This document shows, one piece after another, positions 1 through 11,953 of a stretch of 64,000 nucleotides of DNA. The stretch is from assembly GCA_036873755.1 (NCBI GenBank), contig JAVTVY010008156.1, forward strand, positions 62,001 through 126,000, given 5' to 3'. The notes beneath the pieces were generated by a model, which was not told the origin of the DNA, did no database searches, and saw nothing but the letters and a program-made list of their open reading frames with translations. The stretch comes from Hanleya hanleyi. Lineage: Eukaryota > Mollusca > Polyplacophora > Lepidopleurida > Hanleyidae. Within the stretch, counting starts at the first letter, position 1. Each line of letters begins with the position of its first letter. A program made the position numbers and the translations under genes.

Positions 1-401
1 AGCGTCTAGTCCGTCATTCATAATCCAACCGTCGTCCATTAGAGAATATCTGCGTCCATAATCCAAAGACCTATTCCATATTCCATATAACAGTATTAGC
101 ACCAAATTCAAAAAGACAATCATTGCATACATAAACATAGGCTTGTTTCTTGCAAGAGAGAAGCGGTCAACAGTTTTCAATGATGCCGGCAAGACATCAT
201 GATGTTCCAAAAATATCAAATCCGTATCGCTGATCAGTATTCTTAATCCATACTATTCGTTGTAAAGTCGTCATCTAAAGAATGATGTATCTCAGTCACG
301 CTTTGATTGTGACTGTTCATATGAGTACCATGAGGATCTTGAAGTACATGGGTTCATACGGCCCCTAGCCCCGGGTTAAGCGGAATTAGACACAAGTTAC
401 G
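1..401 (-). mobile_element. 3'-end copy of the RT retroelement, truncated
   Basis: This is a copy of the untranslated 3' end of the reverse-transcriptase element seen with coding sequence at 16743-18969. It lies on the minus strand. Its 3' terminus (TTACAAGCGTCTAGTCC read on the plus strand) starts just outside the window. Homology stops near 401, after the AAGTTACG that follows the RT stop codon in the coding copy. An outward-facing partner lies at 2221-2645. Confidence 0.75.
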
Positions 402-405
402 ATAA

Positions 406-510
406 CTATAAATCACCGATTCTCTGCTTGTAAACTGGCCAACTCCCAGGCAGTCGGGGTGGGGATCAAACTCATGCTGGGTTATCACTTGGCCACCAAG
501 GGCCCACACA
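406..510 (-). mobile_element. tRNA-derived SINE fragment (possible)
   Basis: On the minus strand there is an A-box-like TGGCCAAGTGA (plus 485-495) and a B-box-like GAGTTTGATCC (plus 463-473), beginning with a GGGCCCTTGGTGGCC head that resembles the SINE at 35561. The two boxes are closer together than in a real tRNA, so this is a degenerate SINE or tRNA relic, not a tRNA gene. Confidence 0.35.
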
Positions 511-2220
511 CCAACAACCAATTCATACCAACATTGTTTTGTTCTTACCTTCACAATTTAGTAAATGCATCATCCAATATTATAACCCCCCCCCCTCCCA
601 CCCAACATACACACACATATCCATGAACAATCAACATGACTATGCATTGTTGATACATTTTGACACATGTAACAATATAATATACTATAAATCGTATGTA
701 TATGGAGGCAGGAATGAAACTGAGATTGATTTGTAGTCAATCAGGATGTCAGATGTTTTTTTTTTTCGTGTCCACAAAATATACAAAGTTGAAAGGCAAT
801 ATAATTTTATACTTGAATAAATGCATCATCAACATGCTCAGTAAATGTTTAAAGTTTTAGTCTGTTATGAAAAAAAAATCAAAAATTTACATTTCTAATT
901 GATGTTTCAACAATGTTTAATTTTGTTTTGCATATCATTATTATTTTGTGTTATGCCACACTTTTGTGGTTATTTTCCTTATTCGGGGACAGTGAGTTTT
1001 TCAACTCACCTGTCAGTCAGTGAGGCTTTCAAACTTCATGAAGATATTTCTCATGCATCGAACAAACTTACCGTTCCAAAACTTTGTCTCAAAGTCACAT
1101 GATTACCTTCATACATCAAAGAGCTCCAACTAGATGCATCATGTGACCTTCATTCTTGACCCAGGATATGGTGTTTAAAAAAGGTTTTTATTAATTTATT
1201 CAAATTGAAAAGAAATATAATATAAAGAAATAAATTGCAGCAAACCGGCGCTGTCATGAGTGATCAACACCCGTTGTTCGTAGTGCCTACTTGAACAGCA
1301 TGGATGTACAGTGATTGATGCGAATTTGGAAAATCATAAAATCATACGTCTTCTAACACAAGTTTGTTATTTATTTTAATAAACATGTCTTTAACGAAAC
1401 AACGATTACCTTTTGACAAGTTTTACATACCTGCAATCCTTCAACGTTTCCGATAGAATTGTACACTGTGCTGCGCCATGAATGTTGCAGACAAGGCTTA
1501 GGATGGCTTCTGTTTCCCATCAATGTTGAAGTTCCCGAGCGCACGTGATCTTTTTCTCATCGATAAATTTCACTCGGAGCACGATGTTACGACTGTAGTA
1601 TAGAAACACATCATTTTGAATTATCTTCGGATCAATACTAATAATAGTAAATACTAATAAATAATAATAAAAGGACTGATTTACATAAACTCCGAGGCGA
1701 GGGTTCAATATAGCACCCTATCTCCAATCGATGAATACCAGTCATTGAACCTTTTTTTTAACGGAATGAACCCTGGGGTTCAAAATAGAATCATAAGGCT
1801 CTATAAATCACCCTACATGGACCCTATTTTCTAAGTGTGTAAGATCATTAGAACATTTTAATTCAAAAGGGATTTCCAAAATTCCCCCAATGCTTTGCTT
1901 TATCAAACTCAACTGAACTTCCGTTTTTTCTACTTCAAAATGTGTACATTTGAGTTTTTAATTCAGTTTTTAACTAAATTCGGTGACAAAACTGGATGTG
2001 TATGAATCCCTGACAATGGTAAGTTTGATCTCAATCCGTAAGGACAATAGTCTAAAACTGTACATAATCATTGTTTAAAGTTTCAGCTGCATATGCAGTG
2101 TTTTAAAGTTTATTTAAAAACAGTGATGCTGGGGAAAATCTTGTGTAAGTCACAAATTTTATCCAGTTCACAGATACAGGGTTCCCATTTTGGAAATAAA
2201 AAAAAATACTTTGATCAGTG
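511..2220. other. AT-rich interval without recognisable gene
   Basis: The sequence is AT-rich with homopolymer runs and only short open frames lacking any motif. I see no gene or structured repeat. It separates two outward-facing 3' copies of the RT element. Confidence 0.5.
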
Positions 2221-2645
2221 AGTCTATGGCGCTACGTTTCGTAACTTGTGTCTAATTCCGCTTAACCCGGGGCTAGGGGCCGTATGAACCCATGTACTTC
2301 AAGATCCTCATGGTACTCATATGAACAGTCACAATCAAAGCGTGACTGAGATACATCTTTTTTTAGATGACGACTCTATAACGAATATTATGGATTAAGA
2401 ATACTGATCAGCGATACGGATTTGATATTTTTGGAACATCATGATGTCTTGCCGGCATCATTGAAAACTGTTGACCGCTTCTCTCTTGCAGGAACCAAGC
2501 CTATGTTTATGTATACTATGATTGTCTTTTTGAATTTGGTGCTAATACTGTTATGTGGAAAATGGAATAGGTCTTTGGATTATGGACGCGGATATTCTCT
2601 AATGGACGACGGCTGGATTATGAATGACGGACTAGACGCTTGTAA
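2221..2645 (+). mobile_element. 5'-truncated RT retroelement copy (3' end)
   Basis: This plus-strand copy begins at the codons for the last residues of the RT ORF (S-L-W-R-Y-V-S-stop) and continues through the whole 3' untranslated region to the shared terminus GACTAGACGCTTGTAA. Sharing the 3' end while being cut at different 5' positions is typical of target-primed reverse transcription. With 1-401 it forms an inverted pair that could be mistaken for terminal inverted repeats of a DNA transposon. Confidence 0.75.
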
Positions 2646-3437
2646 TTCCATTTTTGATCAGCAAAACTACTTTTCCATATTGCGACCATGTCATTTTCAT
2701 CAAAATTTGATCAGTTATTGCTGCTGATCACTGACCCTTATTTCCATCCCTGAGACAACCCAAACTTCTGAAGCAGAGAACAAAAATAGTGTAAAACACA
2801 TCAAATCTTTTTCATTTTTGCCCACTCCACACAAGAATATGACAGCAATAAGAAAAATCAGTCGCTATTATATTATACAAAATGATGTTAAAGTTTGATC
2901 AAAAACTGATTTGTGCACAAGCGAGAATAACATTCTGAGCTCAGTACAAGGGAGTAACCAAAATCTCTCAATTTTCTATCCCAGGCGTGACATAAACGAC
3001 GTGACCATTACTGATGACACAGTTTTACAAAATTCCATAAACCTTAAATAAAGTCAGTAAAACTTTTACGTTTTTTGCATAAACTTGACAAATTTCAGTA
3101 TAGGTGTACTTAAATCAGTTAAAGTTTGCCGCGAATAACTTATGACCTAGGGGCCTACATAATAGCGTCACCATTGGCGGCCCTTCATAATTTGACGAGA
3201 CACCGTCACCAATGTCACAAAATGGCAGAAATTTAATTCGCCCCAGTCTAACATGTCAAAACCAAAACAGTTGCTCACTCGTAAGTTACGCGAGCGTTTG
3301 CTACAAAACAGGTTTCGTCGCGGGACATTTTTCAGCACAGATGTACCTCTGACCGAAGTGATTTCCATCAGTGACCAGGCATCAGATAATCGACTGAAAT
3401 GTGTTGAATTCGACTGATGCAACGGAAACTCGGTCGG
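2646..3437. other. Non-coding interval
   Basis: No gene is recognised. A short minus-strand frame at 3168-3422 has no domain I can identify and no neighbouring exon context. Confidence 0.4.
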
Positions 3438-4756
3438 TTATTTGTTGATAGCTCGCTTGATACTGGTTCGATTCTGACAATCTGACCGGAGTAGCTGAAG
3501 AGATTCTCTTCTCAAAAATATATAGTTTGATGACAAAAGTTTTTTAATTTTTGAGATAGTGGGCAACTGAAATTTTCGTGTCGACTTCGCTGAAATTTTT
3601 TCTGGACCGACCGACATGTGGTTTTTCTTGTCCGGAAAATTATTGCATGAACTGACTGAAATACTTTTAGGTTTCCGGAATGCTCTACTTTTTTACGAAT
3701 AAATTGATATAAAATATATGCATGTACCTTCTACCGTTTTCCGTAAAAGGGTTCGCTGAAAAAAAAACGATTGAAAATCACAACATTTTCAGCTGAATCG
3801 GCCGTAAAACGGATTAGTGAAGCGAGTTAAAAACTCGGATTTGGAGATGGACTTCAGAAGATTCCGAAAATCCGGAATAAGGATCGCGGGGTAAGTTTAT
3901 TGGAAGATTGGTTATGTCGGTAGGTCATAAGTGTCGAATTAAATTTAAAAAGCATAGTTTGCACAAAAAATAGCCTAGTTTTCAAATAAATGAATGTTTG
4001 TCATCTAATAACTTAAATGTAAATGGAAATAGTATTAAATTTTGAATTGATCATTAATTTTATATATATTTTTATAATCGAAATGAAAAATGACCAGGAA
4101 TATACATATTTTGTTCTCAGTAATTTTTGTTCTTGGTTTTGTTATTAATATAAATTTACTAATTTGATAATATAAATATGATTTAATTTATAAAATGAAG
4201 TAAAAACAATTTTGACAGGCAAAAATGATTTTGGAACACTGTTCACACACTAATTGGTCCTTTGTTCCGGAAATCAATCTTCCAATAAACTTACCCGCGA
4301 TCCTTATTCCGGATTTTCGGAATCTTCTGAAGTCCATCTCCAAATCCGAGTTTTTAACTCGCTTCACTAATCCGTTTTACGGCCGATTCAGCTGAAAATG
4401 TTGTGATTTTCAATCGTTTTTTTCAGCGAACCCTTTTACGGAAAACGGTAGAAGGTACATGCATATATTTTATATCATTTTATTCGTAAAAAAGTAGAGC
4501 ATTCCGGAAACCTAAAAGTATTTCAGTCAGTTCACGCAATAATTTTCCGGACAAGAAAAACCACATGTCGGTCGGTCCAGAAAAAATTTCAGCGAAGTCG
4601 ACACGAAAATTTCAGTTGCCCACTATCTCAAAAATTAAAAAACTTTTGTCATCAAACTATATATTTTTGAAAAGAGAATCTCTTCAGCTACATGTACTCC
4701 GGAAAGTTTAGATTGTCAGAATCGAACCAGTATCAAGCGAGCTATCAACAAATAAC
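3438..4756. mobile_element. Foldback element, ~475-bp inverted arms
   Basis: The arm at 3438-3910 is repeated in reverse complement at 4275-4756 with high identity, including TTCGATTCTGACAATCTGA and TTACCCGCGATCCTTATTCC on the opposite strand. A 364-bp AT-rich spacer (3911-4274) separates them. Neither arm nor spacer holds a coding frame. I see no clear target-site duplication, so this may be a non-autonomous foldback/MITE or a local inverted duplication. Confidence 0.7.
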
Positions 4757-5660
4757 GTATATAATGGATCCCATAGCTCTGTGAATGCCCACTATGTATG
4801 CGAGTACATATCTACACGACTTAAGACACGAGGGGCACAGTATCACTAGAGATACTACTATTTAAAAAAAAGACTATACATGAAACATAACGACAATTGT
4901 CTGATTTATGCTCATTATATGTTTTATGTATTATTATGTTTCTATTCTTTGCCCTTCGTAGATGTAACATACAATAAATTGAATCGAGTTGAACAGCGAG
5001 CATCTTACACCCGCCACACACCCCCTAAGTACGCCTGGTATGGTTTCTATTTGTACCTGATATGAAACATACAAGGCCGATTGTAAGACATTAGATTGTG
5101 TGTCATCGAGACGGCTGCAATAACCAGTTTACTTGTACATCGTGCTTGATGTCAGCCAAGCGTATCCATGACATGTTCAGTATGATCTTGTAAGTTGCCT
5201 ACATGGTTGAAACCCCGCATTCATGGACATAGAAGACAGACAGACAGACAGATCTTGAATTTGTGGCCTCCCATCCTAAGTTGGATGATGTAGGCCATAC
5301 CATTGAGGTTGCTTTAAAAAAAAAACACAATTAAAACTTTACTTGAACATAAAAAATAAATACTTCACGTTTGATTTTAAAAGAAATACTGTGTTTTTAA
5401 GATACTCAGTGGGACATATAAACATGTAAACTGAGGCTCCAGAGGCGTTATTGTGTAAGAAGGAAGGGTACTACTTTAAACTTTAAAAGATAATATAAAA
5501 ACAACCAGCATGCATATATTATGAAACAACGACCCTATTTATCATACATATATAACTGAATTATAAAGGCCCAAACAGCACATGCATATTTTATGTTGAG
5601 TTAATAATAAATTCATATTATTTTAGACGAGAGTATCTGTGCGCTTGTTAAAAAAGATGT
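4757..5660. other. Non-coding interval with a short CAGA microsatellite
   Basis: No gene is recognised. A small (CAGA)n run sits at about 5234-5252. The rest is AT-rich and the short frames have no recognisable motif. Confidence 0.4.
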
Positions 5661-6320
5661 AACATAACATAACATCTCTACTCATTCCGGTTAAGACCGT
5701 GTCCGATGACCTCGTGGTATCATCAGACAGTAATGTCCAACCAGAACGAGCAAAGACATTATTTAAAACAAAATTGTTCCCCCCCTCCCCACCCTTAAGC
5801 ATAAATAAGAAAATGTATATTGGACAATATTTGATGTAATATCCATACTCATTCTGGTGAACACCGGAATATCTTCAGACACCGATCCTCCGACACCGAT
5901 GTCCAACCAGAACAAGCAAAGACATTATTTAAAACAGTGTTTAGCAATAAAAGCGAGATTTGATGTAAACTCCTGTCTATCAAATTTACAAATATATGCA
6001 TGTACTATTATAGTGACCAATATAATCAGAAAATATAGATGGGCACAACATTAAATAAAATTTCATTCATAGATTAATTTAATTTAAAATGTATAATGAC
6101 TAAAAAGTTACCACATGCATATCACAGATTATTAAATAAAAAATAAAAACACATGCAAAAACATGCAATAAAATCAATACAAGGATTAAATATAATTCAC
6201 ATGCTTATCACAGACGGTAGATAAATATATACAAAATAAAAGCTGACATCACATTAGCCAAGACGCTGAGACACATGCAACACGTATTAAATTCACATTA
6301 CATGCAGATTAGATCATTAA
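5661..6320 (-). mobile_element. Probable LINE 3' untranslated region
   Basis: This AT-rich tract lies downstream of the minus-strand LINE ORF. It contains a degenerate duplication around 5672-5770 and 5845-5940, sharing TGTCCAACCAGAAC and AGCAAAGACATTATTTAAAAC. Assignment to the LINE rests on position only, and the exact 3' terminus is not identified. Confidence 0.35.
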
Positions 6321-6873
6321 TTAAAATCGGCGACAGCCGCCAACAAAATTGGCGACAGCCTGGTACACCTTACCACGGTTTCTAGCTGGTTTAAATACAG
6401 TCTCCATGGACGGGTTAAAAACACCTGCCTGTAAAAGATGATCATAAAATCTAAAACGCTCATTATCATAGCGGGAACAGTAAAACAATAGATGGGGAAT
6501 ATTACCCTCGACTAAACATTCATCACATAAACCCGTCTCATGGAGATTAAATCTTTGTAAATATGCATTCGTGGGTAGATGACCAGACTGCGTTCTTAAA
6601 AATAAAACTTCCGATCGTCGGCACGATAAAGTGAAATCATGAGATAAAGTAACGGAAGGATTAAAAGAATAATAAAATCGTCCCTTATTAGAGGTGTCCC
6701 AGTCGTCTTGCCACATGCGGATAAACCGAGGTTTTAGCATTGATATTACCTCAGGTACAGATAGCTTGAGAGGAGATGTAATATTCGCCAAATTTAGGGC
6801 TTGTTTAGCAAGCGTATCTGCCTGTTCATTCCCCGGTATACCCACATGAGACGGAATCCAAGCAAATGAAGGA
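6321..6873 (-). mobile_element. LINE ORF2 C-terminus (RNase H end and zinc knuckle), truncated
   Basis: The frame contains the sequence PSHVGIPGNEQADTLAKQAL (first residues upstream of the first Met), the last conserved block of the RNase H domain of I/Jockey-type non-LTR retrotransposons. It is followed by a typical C-terminal stretch with a C-x2-C...H...C knuckle (CDECLVEGNIPHLLFYC). Everything upstream (endonuclease, RT, most of RNase H) is missing. The reading frame stops abruptly at about 6873, where it abuts the gypsy element in the opposite orientation. It is therefore a 5'-truncated, dead copy. The family (I, Jockey or a relative) cannot be fixed from this fragment. Confidence 0.8.
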
Positions 6874-9760
6874 GATGTTACAGGCAGGTGTTATACGACC
6901 ATCTTCATCACCTTGGGCGTCACCTATCACACTGGTACCGAAGAAGGATGGAACGATCAGGTTCGCCATCGATTACAGGAAATTGAACTCTGTAACACGT
7001 AAGGACAGTTATCCATTACCTTTGATTTCAGACATTTTTGACTCTCTGCGTGGTGCATCTGTGTTCACAACTCTAGACCTCAAGTTCGGATATTGGCAAA
7101 TACCTGTCTCACCTGAAGACATTGAAAAAACCGCATTTACCTGCTCAGAAGGTTTATTTGAATGGAATTCCATGCCATTTGGATTTTGTAACTCAGGTGC
7201 GGTTTTCCAAAGAGCCATGAATGACATTTTTCGAGATTATGTCGGTAAGTTTGTTGTTGTGTATGTTGACGACATTGTTATATACTCACGCAATGAAACT
7301 GAGCATGCTTATCATCTAAAACTAGTCTTGGAACGGTGATTAGAGTATAATTTACAACTCAAAAGAAAGAAGTGTGTCTTTGCGGCTAGGTCAGTAGATT
7401 TATTGGGGTATCACATTTCACAGCATGGTATTTCCCCACAAGATCAGAAAATTCAAGCTATCCGTGACATGTTCCCTCCCACTTCTGTAGAGGAAGTACG
7501 TTCTATTCTTGGCATGTCAGGATATTATCGTGCATGTGTCCCCAACTATGCTAACCTGGTAGAGCCTCTCGTGTCCTTGACACGGAAGCATGTGAGGTTC
7601 AAATGGGGTCAGCCCCAGCAGAATGCATTTGATGAGGTGAAACGCCTCTTATGCAGTGATAGTGTACTAGCCTATCCAAACCCACAGAAGCCATACAAAT
7701 TGTTTACTGATGCATCCAACTATGCAGTAGGTGCAATTTTAGTGCAAGTAGATGAGCAAGGTGCTGACCGGGTCATACAGTATGTGTCGGCCACCTTAAA
7801 AGATAGCCAGTTGAATTGGCCTGTCATAGAAAAAGAAGGATATTCTGTAGTCTATGCATTGAAAAAGCTAAGGCCATACCTCTATGGAGCAGAATTTGTT
7901 GTTTACACTGATCATAAACCGTTGAAAAGTCTCTTTCTTGGTGAAGTTAGGAACACCAAAGTTCAACGATGGGCAGTTTTGATAGCTGAGTATGGGTGTA
8001 AGATTGAATACATCAAAGGAAGCAAGAATGTCTTAGCAGACATGCTTTCAAGAATTCGAACTCCTTATGAAGTTGCAACATTTGATACTAATGATTACAT
8101 TATACCTGAGGTACCTGAGGGTGTCCTACCGTACGTGCCAATATCGGTATATGGCGTTGATGAAGTGACACTTCGCCAGGAACAAAAACGGGAGTTCCCC
8201 ACTCTATTTACTGTTCCATCAGAGGAACATATGGTGCATAATGAGATAGTCTATTCCACGAGATGTCCCTCGGCAGCTGATGCTGAATATCCCCGTGTGA
8301 TCTTGCCGACCAGGTTTCGTAACCAGGTAATGGAGCAAGCACACCTTCGCGCAGGTCACCAAGGACTCTATAAAACCTTAGGTCTAGTCCGAGATGCATT
8401 CGTTTGGAAGGGCATGCGCAAAGACATTATGCGTATGTTGGACCGTTGTGCAACTTGTCAGGTAAATAGACGGGTGCGTAGTCGCCCAAGGTACACCGAA
8501 ATGCCCATGCCGAAATATCCAGGTCAGATTGTTGGTATGGATTTGATCGGTCCACTGACTCGATCAAATAAAGGTCATTCCTACATCTTGACGATAGTAG
8601 ATCATTATTCAGCTTGGGCGGAAGCTTTTCCTATACGTTCGAAAACAGCTGAAAATGTGGAGGATAAATTTCTGGAAGAATACTATTCTAGACATGGAAT
8701 TCCAGAGATCGTGATTACCGATCTGGGAAAGGAATTCAATTCTAATGAGTTGAGAGAAAAATTCAAGTTGCTAGGAATAGATCACAGGCGCACGACTCCG
8801 TATCATCCTCAAACTAACGGCAAAACTGAACGTTTCAATCGAACCCTTACGGAAATTCTCCAGAAGTTGGTCAATAATCAGTCTCGACATTGGGAAAGTG
8901 AACTCAGTTCAGCCTTGTTAGCTTATCGCAACACAAGACATGCCACAACTACGTACACGCCCATTTATTTAACGTATGGGCGTCGTGCACGTTTACCATT
9001 CTCCCTACCTGTAGATGCTTCACAAGATCTTAGTGACCGTTTAAGTCATGTGAGCAATGCACTTCACAAAGCACGTGAAGCGACTGAAAAATCACGATTG
9101 TACCATCGTGAACAAATTAATCACCGAGCACGGGAGGGCGTGTTCAAGGTGGGCGACTCTGTGGTTGTTCATGCAGATGAGCGAATCAAACTGACAGCTC
9201 AGTGTGATCCACAGTATGAAATATTTAAGATTAACGGGCCGGTAGCCCATATTCGACACCAGAGGTCAGGGAAAACTAGAGTAGTTAATGTCTCTAAGCT
9301 TCGAGTTGTCGATCCTCAGATTGTTTGGGATAATGTTCAGCCACGCCCCCGTCGTAACCCTGAGATAGGTACGCGGCAGAGTCTGAACAGAGCAGAACGC
9401 CAGTTTAACGTAGCTCCCGAGCAGGTTGAGACGCCCACGTCGCATGATAGGCAGTTGTCAAACTCCTCCCCTTCTCCGAATGATGAATCTACCAGTCAGT
9501 CTCCTAATACACTTGAAATTCCCGATGATACGGCAATTAATAATGAAAGTCAAGTGCCTGATGTAGAAGATCCGCCTAATGCGGATGACGCGTCGTCTGA
9601 TATGGATGAGGAGACTACCACTGAGCCAGACTCTTCGAATGAAATGGACGACTCACCGCATGGTTATTACTTGCGTAAGCGTAAACCTCCAGCCTTGAGT
9701 TCTCCTATAATCAGAAATAAACATCGTCGTACATATACTTTTCGATACCAGTGGCTATGA
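6866..9760 (+). pseudogene. pol: Ty3/gypsy pol: RT, RNase H, integrase; 5'-truncated with an in-frame stop
   Basis: This is a gypsy-type polyprotein. The RT begins part-way through the domain (QAGVIRPSSSPWASP), has the catalytic YVDD at about 7262, and runs into RNase H (FTDASNYAVGA near 7703; YTDHKPLKSL; LADMLSR). Integrase follows with an H-H-C-C zinc-binding region (about 8335-8460), catalytic residues in GMDLIGPL, VITDLGKEF and KTERFNRTL, then a GPY/F-like module and a Ser/Pro-rich acidic tail. A single TGA at 7337-7339 interrupts the frame between RT and RNase H; the same frame resumes at once. Gag, protease and the RT N-terminus are absent: the left edge is a junction with an oppositely oriented LINE. 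The element cannot make a full polyprotein, although the 785-codon part from 7403 is open. Confidence 0.92.
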
Positions 9761-9773
9761 TTCTCTGTATTAC

Positions 9774-10700
9774 GTGGCCACTCTCCCACTTGTTGACAAT
9801 GGTGCCTATGTCGAATATAACATAAGGTCATGGGCTATGCCCTTACGTGCCCCCGGTCAGTTAATGAAAGTCATGTTATCCGCGGAACATATTGGGTTAA
9901 AAACGCGGACAGGTTGGTACTTCCACCCTGCACGGTGTATGGGACGTACACCGAAGGTTTGTTATGACAACGCCATGATGGCGTCACAGCATATACCTTG
10001 TATTGTGAGTATCTTATCAAATGTCACTAGTGATCTATGTCTGGTTCAGTTGAGTCAAACTAACGATACAACCAGTAAGATATTTGAACTTGCCCCAGGT
10101 GAATTTATTGTGCAGACATTTGGAGAAAATATTCAAGAACATTGTGACGGTGTTCCTACGATGACACACACTCTAGGTGCAGGACTCTATTTGCTAAGTC
10201 CTAATAATTGTACTTTTAGTGGTGTGGATTGGAAGTTAAGTCAGGTGAAAGTGATGACTCAAATGGTTTCTTTGCTAGCAACTGTCGTTTCTTTACCACC
10301 TGTCGACATACCTACCATTCTGAATGAGTCTAACATACTAACCTCGCTAAAACTTACACCCTGGCATGACCTTCGTAAGGTGAAATATGTGCCCCTTAAG
10401 CCGTTACGACCAGTGGAGTTAGAATACGGGTCCACTGTGTCGTTTTCCGAGATTTTGACGTACGTTTTTGGTTCAATTTTGTTTGTATGCATACTGTTGT
10501 TTGTTGTTTTTCGTGTTATGAAACGTTTCAAGTTGTGTAACTTTTCTTGTATTTCTTGTTTTGATTGTTTTTCGAAGACTCTAGAGCAAACTTCTGTATC
10601 ATCTGGTGTTAACACGCCTATGGCGGTTTTGTCCCAGGTCCGGCCGGCCTGTGGATTTGATTTTCCCCAACCTGCGGTTGACATTATATTGGAAAACTGA
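9774..10700 (+). CDS. Env-like membrane protein ORF of the gypsy element
   Basis: This 308-codon frame starts 14 bases after the pol stop, in another frame. It opens at a GTG and the frame stays open upstream into the end of pol, so the true start is uncertain and could depend on splicing or frameshifting. It has several N-x-S/T sequons, paired cysteines, one strong membrane segment (ILTYVFGSILFVCILLFVVF, about residues 227-246) and a basic, cysteine-rich cytoplasmic tail. Position after pol plus a single C-terminal anchor match the envelope ORF of errantivirus-like gypsy elements. No signal peptide, furin site or clear surface subunit is visible, so it may be only the C-terminal part of an envelope protein. 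Function is inferred from position and topology, not from homology. Confidence 0.6.
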   Translation: MATLPLVDNGAYVEYNIRSWAMPLRAPGQLMKVMLSAEHIGLKTRTGWYFHPARCMGRTPKVCYDNAMMASQHIPCIVSILSNVTSDLCLVQLSQTNDTTSKIFELAPGEFIVQTFGENIQEHCDGVPTMTHTLGAGLYLLSPNNCTFSGVDWKLSQVKVMTQMVSLLATVVSLPPVDIPTILNESNILTSLKLTPWHDLRKVKYVPLKPLRPVELEYGSTVSFSEILTYVFGSILFVCILLFVVFRVMKRFKLCNFSCISCFDCFSKTLEQTSVSSGVNTPMAVLSQVRPACGFDFPQPAVDIILEN

Positions 10701-11953
10701 GTTGAATGCCATTCTGCAGAATGGACATTCAATTTCTGGTAGGGAAGGTATGTGAAATTTCAAGTGAATGTTAAAGGAGTGCACGCCTTAAAGACATTTA
10801 CTTGGTTTCATATTTCCCTGACCATCCTTTTAATGACTTATTTTAATCTAGTTTTGATTCATGATTTGATAATTTTGCTTTTGTTTGTCTTGCTATTATA
10901 ACATTTGGAACATGTCAATTAATCTTTTCATTTTTATTCGTTGGTATCTGATGTATCTGTTTTTGATTTTTAAATTGAAACCGATCTATTATAAGTCATT
11001 TTTCCGGCATGATACCATATGATATTTGCTATATATTGATGGATATATATGAGTTAATTGTTGTTGGGAGAACAATTAACTTGTGGTAACGGAGGTATGT
11101 AAAATATGGAATGAGATAATGAATATTTTGATCATATATGTATCTTGTTGATTTCACATTTACCTTAATCAGTTCGGTTAAAATGTCAGTTCGAGAGTTT
11201 GTACATTTGAGAGCATTTCTCTGCTAATTAAGCGGAAGCCAGGAAGTCTGAACCGGGTATACACTTGTGTTGATAACGATTCAGACCAGAGATTTGGATT
11301 TGACACATCAGGTCAATTATAGCAGGCCTGGCTAAGTTAAAGCAAATCATATCAAGCAAAACGGTGTCTGGTAGAAGCAAAAGGATGGCACTTGAGATTT
11401 AATTGGTACACGAAATATAACTCGATTTACATTGTATATTGTAGAAATGAAAGATAAAGGTCTTCTGTTAGTATGTAAGCTAGAGCCTACATGAATATGG
11501 TACGGTATTAAAGTGACCAGGTCAGGCCACAGCTGTGTTTAAATTAACAACCAGTGGCAAGTGGTCAATCCGGCAGGTCCCTAATTAATTGTTACAAATC
11601 CTGGAGTTGAGGGTTTTGTACCAGCCTCTGGTTCAAGTGCTTATTTGTTTTACTGTATAAAATTCGATGTAATTTCACAATGATTTGAGCAATAACATCT
11701 TGGCTTCAATCTGTACGGACGTTTTCAGGATATCTTTGATTTGCTGTACCAATGTCTATGTTATGATGCAGAAGTAATACAACATCAACCTCTATCATCA
11801 CAACGAGTTGTCTTGTAGTTCTTTGGCTTTGACTGAAGACGAACTTACGGAAACCAAGGTTATATAGAGAACATCCCCGTTGTCTATCACCTTCACGTAA
11901 TCAACTGATAGGACACTAAAATTCTATAACATGTTTATCTAACCTCTTTGCAG
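10701..11953. other. Gypsy 3' region and intron upstream of GH3 copy 1
   Basis: No gene is recognised. The purine stretch AACGGAGG followed by TGTAAAATATGG near 11088-11109 could be a polypurine tract and LTR start, but the missing 5' LTR prevents confirmation. The right part ends in a plausible splice acceptor (CTCTTTGCAG, ending at 11953). Confidence 0.35.

Noticed and set aside
1..2645. DNA transposon with 400-bp terminal inverted repeats
   Set aside because: One of the repeats starts inside the RT coding region found at 17144, so these are retroelement 3' ends.
10259..10732. 157-codon minus-strand ORF opposite env
   Set aside because: Shadow frame of the env-like ORF, with no motif of its own.
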